Assembly: GCF_041381155.1 (NCBI RefSeq) | Contig: NC_091147.1 | Span: forward strand, 35,544,909 to 35,608,908 | DNA length: 64,000 nucleotides | Direction of reading: 5' to 3' | Origin: Argopecten irradians | Taxonomy: Eukaryota > Mollusca > Bivalvia > Pectinida > Pectinidae | The notes under the pieces: model-generated | Seen by the model: the letters and a program-made list of their open reading frames with translations, nothing else | The model's database searches: none | What the model was told of the DNA's origin: nothing | Part shown: positions 36,402 to 46,947 of the stretch, in pieces | How positions within the stretch are numbered: position 1 is the first letter of the stretch | Layout of the letters: each line of letters begins with the position of its first letter | Translations under genes and position numbers: made by a program

Positions 36402-39400
36402 GAACCTATTAAATATGAAATCCGATTTTTCTGAATAAATAACTTTTCAACATTTCATAAAGTACAATATAATGTGCCTATCATCACTATATTATTAGAA
36501 TTCCTATGACATAGATAGACGTTGAAATGAAATTATAGCACTGATATCGAATGTTTTTTGAGAGCGTAGCGTCATATGTCCACAGGGAAAACGACGTTAT
36601 TTTCTATCACAAACTAATGACGCCTGAAGTGATATGTAACAACATGGACAGTTAACTCTGTAATTATATAAACATGGAACAATATTTTATAATCTCAACA
36701 AAAACTGACGATTTTCTAAAAGGATAAGTGGAACTTGCTACGTACGGAAAATACGGTGTCCAAAAAAGTTGCTAAGATGTGAGAGAAATGTGTCTACGTG
36801 CCTGTGCGTGCATTTGTATTTTTCTTAAGAATCGGTCTCTTCGGTATCGTTAAAGAATGCCGGTCTGTTGTAGTTTAATAAAGCGCCATAAAGAGGCATT
36901 GGTATTCCAACTTGCCTTTTGTGATAGTCCCTGCCAAAGGATTAAGCATGCACATTGACAATTACATATTGATTTTACATTGACTATATATACATGCTCA
37001 AAGTTTATTGTATTGGCTAACATATCATGTTATTTTTATTATATAAATGCTTGCTTGCTGCTGTTTTTGTGTATTCATTTTCATCTGGAAATTGATTTAT
37101 GGATATGTGATCCGAATTTATTTTATGATACTCTTGTAGATTAGATTTGTACGTGTGTAATTCTTATATGGAATATATATATATATACATATATGATATA
37201 CTATAGATGTAGAAAATCTGCTCTTAAATTATAAGGTTAGGTACTTAATTATTACTTTTAATGAACTATTCATGAAATTAGTGAGGAAACATTCAGCCAG
37301 ATTACATAATGTAACAAATTCAAAATTGGAAGGCAAGAATACATGTAGATCAGTTGGTATAATACTCATCATTTCGCCATTTTGCCATTATGAATAATTA
37401 TCTATTTCCTTAAAGTTTTACAGTTTACGTATCAAATGACGCGAGGGTTTATCCTCGCGATTCCATAAATATCACATTCTGATTCAGTACAACAATGCGT
37501 TAGGGGAAATTCTGTGGCCTTCTTGGCTAGCATTCACGAATTGCACGTAAATTTCCCTCGCATGAATCTTTTGTAATATATGAGTATTAAAATTTATAAA
37601 TATTCAAAGTATTTCGATCTTGTACAATGCTGGAAGCTTGCTATACGATACTTGTATGGGTTATTTGTTTGTGTATAATAAATATAGCATCACTGAGAGT
37701 TATTGTATTACGAAATATATTTATTTTAATGTATAATATATGCTAAAATGTTACTTATCAAATTTTGAGAATCCAATAAATACTCATGACGTTGTCTCAA
37801 AACCAACAATATTCGAATTGTTGATAAAGATTGCGCTTTTTTACATTCTTATTAAAACTATGCAAGTTAACGGAAACGTTTGTTTTTGTCATTTTTGTGT
37901 TCATTTTTTTTTACTATTCCTTGATACCATATAGCCGATTATTTTCACGGGTCAAAATTTTCGCGATTTGATTTAAAAACGTGAAAATCATATGTTAGCG
38001 ATTTTAAATTTTCGAGATATGGATTTAATGGTTGACAGCATCCAACCATTTCTCAATATTTCGCGGATCATATTTTCGCGATCATAGCAATGTGCCGAGA
38101 TATGGAGAAAATATCATACCCGCGGAAAAAACCTGCTATACGGTACTTCATATAATAAATAAATCTTCTTAATAATGTCATGCACAGTTTTCAATATCAT
38201 CTTATTAATATTTAATAACAGAATCTTTATCTCAGTGGCGTTGTAAGTCTACCCCCAGTACACGCCTCGTTTCCTTTCCCTCACGACTATTGCATTCACA
38301 AAGGTAACAATTATATTTCATCAAAGCAGCTATACAACTCTCTATAAAGATTAGATATGAAGTGATTATTACTTTCTTGACTGTACAGATTATGTCATAT
38401 AAATTCTTCTTCCATTTCACCACATTATTTCACAGACAAGCCTTTTGATAACAAAACCCGGCAATAATTGCTTTACTGTTAAGAGGATATATTATATAAT
38501 AATCATTTGCTTCGTTGCATGTTTTTTTAAATTGATTTCCACCTTTTCAACATATCCCATATTTAGTCAACAGTTCAGGTTATCTATTAATTAAAACTAT
38601 TTATGTTTTTATTGCCGTTTGCTCGACTTGATGAATCTTCACCGATTAACAAATATTAGTACCTTTTATAAAGGTACAGTGCAGTTTATTTACATCATTG
38701 CTTTGGTATTTAAAAAACAATATTTGCACTTCAGAATTTTTCACCTGACTACTTTTATTATAGGCTTGACAACTCATAAGTTTATTGATAGGTATAATGG
38801 ATAAATACGAGGCAGTAACAGCTGCGATCCTCTGGCCACAGGCGATAGATGTCGGGAATATCTAATATTGATATCGGGGTGGTCGGCAAGACGACTGGTT
38901 ATGTTTGACGCCATATCAAAAGCTAACATCATTAAAAAAGGCCTTCATTATATGCAGTGTACTGCATGTAATACTGATAATGTGATTCAGGAGTTTATGT
39001 GCTTGTCTCTTTCCAACAGTGGGAACGCAGAATCTTCCGAGGAAGCTTAACAATCTCACCTTTCTGCGACACACCATAGTCAATAATAATGTCAGCTCCT
39101 GCCAAAAGCTCAGCTGAAACGATAATAAAGGAATGGTTGTAACATACACGTATGCTATTGCCAGCGGGGTGTGTTGCTCGGCGTCTTCGGGAGTATGCTT
39201 CAGGAAGATATTACGGAGTAAACTCTTTACAAAGCGAACTATTTGGTCATCGCAAATCAATCCATTAAAACTCTGATCTACATTTTTTTAAAGTCTCCAC
39301 TTATTATGACATGGGAGACCAATATGCCATCAGTGAATACACAGCGTCAGACAACCGAGAGGAAATCCTCTTAACACCAGGCAAATGATCTACCTAGCGG

Positions 39401-39625
39401 ACAATCTGTTCAGTGATTATCGACCAAGTCAATTTTCGTTGTAAGCCCATATGATGGTGTTATAGCCCTAACGATTATATATGGATTACTGAAAAATATA
39501 CTGATATAAGTTAACACCTGGCATTCATGGTAAACAACAGATATATACACTATTTCAATATCAAGACGCAGAAACATCAATACTAAAATTTTTGTGCCGT
39601 ACTAAGATCAGATATAGTATACAAA
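36402..39625. other. Intergenic between calpain and the Asn-rich gene
   Basis: No supported gene. It contains a TCGCG-rich dispersed repeat at about 37930-38145 and a repeat fragment at about 39120-39230 (CAGCGGGGTGTGTTGCTCGG, GCGTCTTCGGGAGTATGCTTC). A possible TATA element, GATATATACAC, lies at about 39540, some 85-110 bp upstream of the ATGs at 39626 and 39647. Confidence 0.5.
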
Positions 39626-39646
39626 ATGTTTGAGTCTGGAGTTCAT

Positions 39647-39737
39647 ATGAAAACTAAGTACTGTCTGCTGATAACATTATGGACATCAGTTATGATTTTC
39701 AGAGTTTCTACGAGAGCCGTTCCAAATGGATTTACAG
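39647..39737 (+). CDS. Asn-rich gene exon 1 (signal peptide)
   Basis: 30 codons plus one base: Met-Lys start, hydrophobic core, then RAVPNGFT. Donor ACAG|GTTTGT, phase 1. Confidence 0.8.
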
Positions 39738-42700
39738 GTTTGTATATAGTTATTGTCAACTTACTTTAAGCTAACTATCTATCGCATGCGATTCACTCTC
39801 GCGAATTTTGCGATCAAATTAAATTCGCGAAAGTTTAAATTCGATAATTAACATATACATCATTTTTATTGATAGGAGATTCCATTAATATTTGAATTCC
39901 ACGAATGTCAATCTTCGCGAACGTATTTTGAAATGGAAATTGAGAAATTTAGTAGCAGCGAAAGCAAGTTGCTTTACAGTATTTATTTCCGCGTAGGCTT
40001 GTTTTTGCGAGTTTCGCTAAAACAATGCCATGCAGAATTAAGCTGGTTTACAGTAACAACACTCCGTGTAATGATCAGTGCGATAAAATGAACCAAGCAA
40101 TTAATCAACGCGAAATGCCGTATTAGTGGAGCAGAGAACGATCATACCTAATTAGCAGTCTTCGCGGGAATCCTAATGTCATGATTTTGTGGTACACGAA
40201 ATTTTCGCGAATAGTTTTATACTGTATAATTTTTTAATGCCAGATGGCATATTTGTGTATTTCGTTGAGATTATATTTTCTCTTTTTAAGTAAAACTTGC
40301 ATCATATTTCACCAATGACCAAGGGATAGTGACTAGTAATCTTAATAGAAAAATGTAATTTTAAAGAGTTTCCTATTGCCGTTTGAAATTCTGCACTCGA
40401 TAAGGCCCAAGCATATTTGAAAATGAGGAAATAAAAGTAGGTTACAATTTTGTCTGTGGATATTTATGTTAAATCTTAATGGTGTTACATAAAACATCGT
40501 AGTGCCAATTATTTAAACAATACAAATACCATAGCATACTTAGATAATTTGTTTTACTGAAGTGTTAAACGACAATACCGTAAACTAGTTTTTTCCTAGT
40601 AATATCATCATCGCAAACACCAAATAAATAACTAGAAAGAAAGATAACTCTTGCATCGCGTGGATGCAAGGTCTTATTTGCTCCGATATAAATAATCTAT
40701 GTCGTAAGCAGAGTATACTCAAGCATTTTAATTATGGTTAAAGCAACGACCATCTAGATGCCATTTTTTATATTAATAAGCAATGGTATTATAAAAGTTA
40801 AAAAAAAACCCATGAAAACAAAATGTTTTCATTGATATTGTCAAATTTGTTTATAACCGTCTGACTGTCTGTAGGTCTGTTAGTACGTCTGTCCATTCGC
40901 CCGTCCTTCCTGATTGTCCAGTTGTTAGTTTCTAATCATTTTTTGATAGGATGGATGAATGCAACGTCATACAATGTTATTTAATGAAGTCATACAGACA
41001 TGATTGATTGATGTTTTCATAAACAATCTCACACATGTAAAGCATCATTGAATTAATAGCTTGAGGGTTGCTAGGTCAGAGTCGTTGTCAATAATATGTC
41101 GGCTGAGTTTCTTAAGTGATTTCCACTTAATTACCTTTGTGTTTAAAGAATATGTATGACATAATTAAGATAATTGATTGTCAGTTGAAGGTCACCATGG
41201 CTAATTTTAGAAAATCATTATCTGGATTCAAGTACAAACATTACTTCATTATCTGGCTGATTTCTCCGCTTGTAGTTACAAGAGATTTAGGGCATCCTCG
41301 AAATTCTAAGGTCTACTATCACTGTCGGTATATTCATCCCGGACGATGTTGTAAAAAAAACTTAAGGCTCTTTGATTTGACATCAAATAAGTAATTAGCT
41401 TGGTCTTTAGATGTATTTCAAAAGAATCGAACAACAGTACACTGCGGTTGACAATATTGCTTCAAAATTGGGCGTCGCATTCCCTGTAATCTTCAAATGA
41501 AGTCGATACCGGTTCGCCTGTTAAGTAATTTTATTTTTTGCTCATTAACTGTTTTCAGTTTTACTATTAGATTGTCAAATTATGAATAATTCAGTGAATG
41601 TAACCCTAGGAGTATCGAGGACGGTATTAAGGCTAGTAGGAGTTTTATTATGCAATGTAAAGGTCTCTGTAATCCCTCGATATGATCTTCAATGTACATA
41701 TATTGCTTCAGCAAAACTCATTATGCTAATTTGTCTAAAATATCAATACTTTGATAATTTCTATTTTGTTATAGGTAGCCCGACAAGCGACACCTATCCT
41801 CCGACAAACACTGGCGATACATACCCCAGGTTTAAACAAAGATCTGGACCTATCGCTCTTCGCACAGGGAATGGATATGCTGCCTCAACTATGATGGTGA
41901 AAAAAGTTAAACCACGTTATGGTGAGGATAACAACAAAGAAGTCATCCTTAGCAACAGCGTACTCGGTAACAGCGCTTCTAAAGACGAAATCATGAGAAC
42001 CAACAATGTTCTTACGAATAATATCGTCAGCAACAATGGCCCGAGCGTTCCTAGCAACAATGTTCTTACGAATAATATCGTCAGCAACAATGGCCCGAGC
42101 GTTCCTAGCAACAATGTTCTTACGAATAATATCGTCAGCAACAATGGCCCGAGCGTTCCTAGCAACAATGTTCTTACGAATAATATCGTCAGCAACAATG
42201 GCCCGAGCGTTCCTAGCAACAATGTTCTTAGGAATAATATCGTCAGCAACAATGGCCCGAGCGTTCCTAGCAACAATGTTCTTACGAATAATATCGTCAG
42301 CAACAATGGCCCGAGCGTTCCTAGCAACAATGTTCTTACGAATAATATCGTCAGCAACAATGGCCCGAACGTTCCTAGCAACAATGTTCTTAGCAATAAT
42401 GATGACCAAAGGAGCAACATCACAAGCAACAACTTTATTAACAATATTAAGCCAAGTTATAATTATCCTGACAACAAAGTTAATAGCGACGCATTCACTG
42501 GCAACGACATCCCTAACAACAACGGTTTAAGTAGCAATTTCCCTAGCAACAACGTTTTAAGTAACAGTTTCCCTAGTAACAACCTGTCTGACAACAGTGA
42601 GTTGGACAATGTAAATGTTGATGGAAATGAAGAAGTTGCAGTTAGCAACGATAACACACCAAACCACGAGGAGTATGAAGATGTTATCTCCAACGGCTTA

Positions 42701-43486
42701 CTGCAAGGATTAAATAGTCATGGAGTCGAAAATATGATGGAGTATATCTTCTCTGACCTGGAAAGTTCAAGGGGTGAATACAGAACAGAACATGTGAGCC
42801 TCGAAAGTTCAACAAATGAAAACGGAGAGGAAAATATGGAGCCAGACTTTGACGAAGACGAAAATATAACAGAAAAGATACAAAGAAATACTGAACAAGA
42901 AACGACACCAGTGTATGATGGAGTGTCAGCGACTGATAATGATACCATTAATGGTCTTATCAATATAATTGAGCAGATGATAGGAAACGGATCAGAGGAA
43001 ATGGGAGATGGTAAAGTTATTACAGGTGTCACCACCCAGGTGTTTGTATATCCAGGTGGTCACATAGAAAGAGAAGGTCATCCTTACGAAAGAAAAGTCA
43101 TACAGGATCGATCTGGTAGTTCAGTGCAGAGGGAAATGACACAAAGTTCACCAGATGATAGTGACTCGACCGAAGATGATGAACAACTACCGGGATATTC
43201 CTCGTTGCAAGAGATACTAGATCTAAGTCAGAATGACAACAACAGGGCTATTGAAGATGTCGAAGCTGCTGAAGATATTGTATCTGAGGTTGAATCACTT
43301 GCCAGACCGATTTTACATATTATACAGGATGTCATAATAAATAACAATATGGACGTCAGCAGTATCACTGAGGGAAATTCTGGTGATCAGACTAACATTG
43401 TTGAGGAAATAGAAGAAAATGGCAACGAATCTGCAAATTCTCCGATTCACATTGTGAAGGAGATTGAAATCGTTTATTCTCTTTGA
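39647..43486 (+). CDS. Secreted Asn-rich repeat protein, two coding exons
   Basis: Not assigned to a known family. Coding exons 39647-39737 and 41775-43486 join in phase 1 (ACA G|GT AGC) to give 600 residues. An in-frame ATG at 39626 would add seven. The first exon encodes a signal peptide, MKTKYCLLITLWTSVMIFRV, with likely cleavage after STRA. The second exon is one uninterrupted frame. Residues about 107-232 are seven copies of NNVLTNNIVSNNGPSVPS. Further Asn/Ser/Pro-rich sequence follows, and from about residue 290 an acidic half rich in Glu, Asp and Asn with no obvious fold. There are no transmembrane segments after the signal and almost no Cys. Such composition is seen in extracellular matrix and shell-matrix proteins, but that role is inference. 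AATAAA lies two bases after the stop (43488), with other weak signals further on. The gene is intact, and the repeat is in frame. Confidence 0.85.
39738..41774 (+). other. Asn-rich gene intron
   Basis: 2,037 bp ending CTATTTTGTTATAG. It contains a TCGCG-type dispersed repeat (39765-39980) and a further fragment to about 40220. A short frame at 41137-41394 has no splice or start support. Confidence 0.75.
39765..39980. mobile_element. Dispersed TCGCG-rich element, copy in Asn-rich gene intron
   Basis: About 215 bp aligned end to end with 47652-47871. Shared phrases include TTCGCGAAA, CATATACATCA/GACATATATTGATG and TTTTGAAATGGAAATTG/TTTTGTAATGGAAATCG, and the end GCTTTACAGT versus TTGGTTTACA. 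Confidence 0.7.
41775..43486 (+). CDS. Asn-rich gene exon 2
   Basis: 570 residues and the stop. It begins (G)SPTSDTYPPTNTGDTYP and ends EIEIVYSL. The frame is open further upstream (to 41582), but that stretch is intron: a consensus acceptor TTGTTATAG sits at 41774 and the upstream translation lacks signal-peptide character. Confidence 0.87.
42002..42379 (+). repeat. 54-bp in-frame coding minisatellite, seven units
   Basis: Seven consecutive 54-bp units encode NNVLTNNIVSNNGPSVPS. I count only two base differences across all seven: one Thr to Arg codon in unit 5 and one Ser to Asn in unit 7. A partial unit, NNVLSNN, follows. The period is a multiple of three, so copy-number change keeps the frame. 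Confidence 0.95.
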
Positions 43487-45703
43487 AAATAAAATAATAA
43501 TATTTTGAAAATATGAGATTGGGCATGTTAATTAACATGTATGAAAACAACTTTGGAAATATTTACTATATGATCGAATTTTTATTGGTAACTTTATGAA
43601 TTTTGAACTGATAATATATATTCATTACTTACCCATTGGTATTTGGTTGTGTTAACAAATATAACTGCATATGAAGATATGACAGTTTAAGACAGATCAT
43701 CCTTTTTCAATATCTAGGGCTTGCTCATGTACACAACTGTACTTCAATTAATGCTAACAAGAATATATGTATAAGTATGTGGTCGTATTTTCTGGTCTTG
43801 TAAAACATGTTCATGTAAATATTAAACATCTATACAAAAATGCTTTCTCTTTTTATTGAATAGTGTCTGATATTATCACAAAAGGAGAGTATTCTCGATA
43901 TTCATGCGAGCACTATCGCGTCCACGTAAAATGATGGCATTTCAGGAGAAAAAAATCTAAGCAACCACAGGCCAAAAAAAGCAATGAGATCTTTGAAAGG
44001 AGCGAAGTGCAATATCGAAGACAATAAATTGTTCTGTTGGTCGATCAACACATTTTATTAACATCAAATACCAAAACTGTCTCGCCTTACAGAATAGTTG
44101 TTGCACACAAAGTCTTTTGACTTGTTATAACAAAATCCAGCGAAATATATTGTTGTTCCCTGATGGCATTTAGTACCATTGGACACACTCTTTCAGCATT
44201 GTATTGCGTGCCAGGTTGTCGTTTTCATGTTATTGGAACAGCGGTCATAAACAACATCAGGTATTGGATGCATATATAAGATAAATGTTTGATATATGCA
44301 TATGTAAATGCTTCTCGGGGTCAATGTAGTACAAAGGTCTGAATGAATGGTACGGCGGAAAAAAATAGTTATATATTTACAGTTATGATTTGCGATTTTC
44401 GAAGAGTATCAATCGGAAGGGATCATTCTAGAATCAATAAATTCTTCATGCAGTGTCAATTAATCCATGCTTGATCACCATGCCAGATTTTGCAAAGCAA
44501 GCATCACAATCGTTGTTTTGTTAAGAATGTGCACAATTCACATCTCTCCCAACAGTATCAAAGGAGACACAATTATCCTAAATACCACCTTTAGCTTCAG
44601 AGCCAATCCACGCTGCACTTGATAACCCATCGCCTGAACTCGAAACACACTGATCGCCCATGGCTCCACCGTTGGCAGCGATCCTAATATCATTTCATTC
44701 CGTCAATAATACTATTGTAAAAAAATATTTCTATAAAGGAAACTTATTATGTTATACAAAGAAGAATTTCACGTAATATTGTATGTTTGTTGGCAAATCT
44801 TAGGTGTAACCAGGACCGTTTTCATCAGTCTAAAATCTTCTTTACTTAAAGAATGTTCCTTCACTTTTTTTCTTCACTTCTGCAATGCTTTTCCAGATAA
44901 ATTTTTTTTTTAATCTGAAGAATTTTGATGAAACTTTAGAAAGTTGTTTACTTGATAATTGACACTAAATATGTAATTTTTTGCTCCATTATTTATGTGA
45001 GGAATTCACTTACGTCCGTCATTATTGTCGACTTTAAGTTCATTTTACAGATATCAAAAGAATTATCCGATACTTTGGTTAATTACAAGAAAAACAATAG
45101 TCATAGGTCACCACCCTGAAGAACGTTCAGATAATGACGTCACAAAGAGAAAATTGACTCGATCTTTCACATGACCATGTATTAGCCAATAGAAATTAAG
45201 AAATAATAGAGCATATCTAATATTATTAGTCATCTTTCTTATCATCCAAGTTAACATTGTTATCGATGTGCAAAAAGTATTCGCTTTTTGAATTCCATTG
45301 ATAAATATATAGCTAGTGCAGAGATCAAGTAAATTGAAAAGAATAATTTTTAAATGTCTTATCAATGCCAAAGTGAATAATAAAACATCTGAAAGTCTAC
45401 GTTGGGTGACAAATATTGATTGGCCAGGAAGGCACCTGTCACAATTGAGACCGACATTCCATGAAATAATTGTTGAACCTAGTACGGAGATTAAAATGAA
45501 GTGAAAGAGACTAAATAATATTTTTAATGCGAAAGCGGATATGTAGAGCATCATTGATTGGCCAAGAAAGCATCTGTCACCGTTGAAGCGTTCTGGTATT
45601 ATCTGAATATTACAGTGGATGGCGCTCTCTTAGTGGACTAACCTTCACGTAAGTCTGACCAGGAAACGCAAAAATGCTTCATTTCACTTTCAGGATCATT
45701 CTC
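43487..45703. other. Intergenic, no gene seen
   Basis: 3' flank of the Asn-rich gene, then AT-rich DNA without supported coding sequence. The 148-codon minus-strand frame at 45108-45554 has no family resemblance or splice context. Confidence 0.5.
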
Positions 45704-46081
45704 TTAAAGATGTTCCACCGCCGACAGAGCATAAATGATACCCATCATTTGACTAATAATTGGTGTTAAATCGTGTATAAATATATATATATATCTAAAT
45801 AACTCATATAATAAACTAATTTAAAATAATTTATTTTGCTTTCGGTGCATTCGCAATCAGTACAACATTCCATATAGGACATAGTACCACGAATTTTTTC
45901 CGGGATGCAATTAATTATTTTTGATATTTTTATCTTAAAGTAAAATTAGAAGCTCAAACTTTTCAATGGTGATAATGGCGTAAAGTAAGTAACTTTCGTA
46001 ACTGAAGAAAAATACTAAATCGTCTGTTCCTGTATTTGAAAGAGAAAAAAATGACATTTGTCAGCGTACGAGCATCATTAA
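45704..46081. mobile_element. TTAA-flanked MITE, copy 5
   Basis: Left TTAAAGATGTTCCACCGCC and right TCAGCGTACGAGCATCATTAA (decayed). Interior orientation is the same as the 23723 copy. Confidence 0.85.
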
Positions 46082-46194
46082 ATTTTTTGTCTCCAAATAA
46101 ACTTTCCATCACATTAAAAATGATAGTACGTATAAAAATGAACATAAATATACATATATACCTGTAAGACTCTGAAATTTGTATAGGCACCCAC

Positions 46195-46378
46195 TATTGC
46201 ACTTTGGGGAAAAGTGCGAAACTAACTCTCGCTAGAGCTAACTTTACTTAACTAGTGATTATTTTTTGTGTTAGCTAACGATTGCGTTAAAAATACTTGA
46301 ACAATAATATTAAGCGCAGATGTTTACTAACGCTGACGACTCGTTAAATTAACGATAGTTTTGAACAACCGGGCCAAG
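46195..46378. repeat. Dispersed repeat ending in GAACAACCGGGCC
   Basis: The right end, TTTTGAACAACCGGGCC, is the inverse of the phrase at about 33006, and the interior has TTAGCTAACGATTGCGTTA-type blocks. It is probably the remnant of a common non-autonomous transposon. Confidence 0.5.
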
Positions 46379-46719
46379 GAGATATTTTAACAACCTATTG
46401 TTCTGTTAATACTGAGGTGATATACTTATTACTAATTACTTTATCTCTAAAACTCTGCTAAGCAAATTAATTTCAGATAAGAATGACAGACTATATTGGT
46501 TTATCTTACAACGTTCTTTAAAGCGTCGTGTTCGATGACTATATCACACACGGTAAATGAATGTAACCGCCCCGTCAATCGATTCATGGTAACAGCTGTT
46601 GATCATCTCTCCTCTTTAAATCTTTTGTCCGACGTCAGATTTATCGATAATTTGGGATGACGAAGAACACACACACGTTAACGAAACCACGTATACAAAG
46701 TATTTTAATGTAAACAGCG

Positions 46720-46734
46720 GTATATATATATACA
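46720..46734 (+). promoter_or_regulatory. Candidate TATA box of the Met-His repeat gene
   Basis: TATATATATATAC lies about 140-150 bp upstream of the start codons at 46872/46875, leaving room for a leader of about 110 nt. It could also be a simple AT repeat. Confidence 0.4.
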
Positions 46735-46871
46735 GAGTTGATAACACAGTGAGCGTCTTATATAACAGTGATTGTGTGACGGTTTGTGTTGATATTTCAG
46801 TACCTCCTCACTGTTTTGGAAATATTTCGAATTACATTTCCTGTGTCTGTACGGAATTCAGACCACCAGTC

Positions 46872-46947
46872 ATGATGTCCTTATCCACTGTTACGGTGGT
46901 TTTATTTCTTCTTCACTGGACAGTGCACGGAAAGCCTACATTGGAAG
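46872..46947 (+). CDS. Met-His gene exon 1 (signal peptide)
   Basis: 25 codons plus one base. A strong hydrophobic core, VTVVLFLLHW, is followed by TVHG. Donor GAAG|GTTAGT, phase 1. Confidence 0.82.

Noticed and set aside
41137-41394. 85-codon frame inside the Asn-rich intron
   Set aside because: No splice junctions in suitable phase and no recognisable motif.
41582-41774. N-terminal extension of the Asn-rich frame up to an ATG at 41582
   Set aside because: It ends in a consensus acceptor, and a signal-peptide exon in the matching phase exists at 39647-39737; the extension is intron.
41885-42444. Minus-strand frames over the Asn-rich array
   Set aside because: Antisense shadows of the 54-bp coding repeat with no start context or extension beyond it.
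45108-45554. 148-codon minus-strand frame
   Set aside because: AT-rich composition, no family resemblance, no splice or promoter support; overlaps a plus-strand frame of equal quality.
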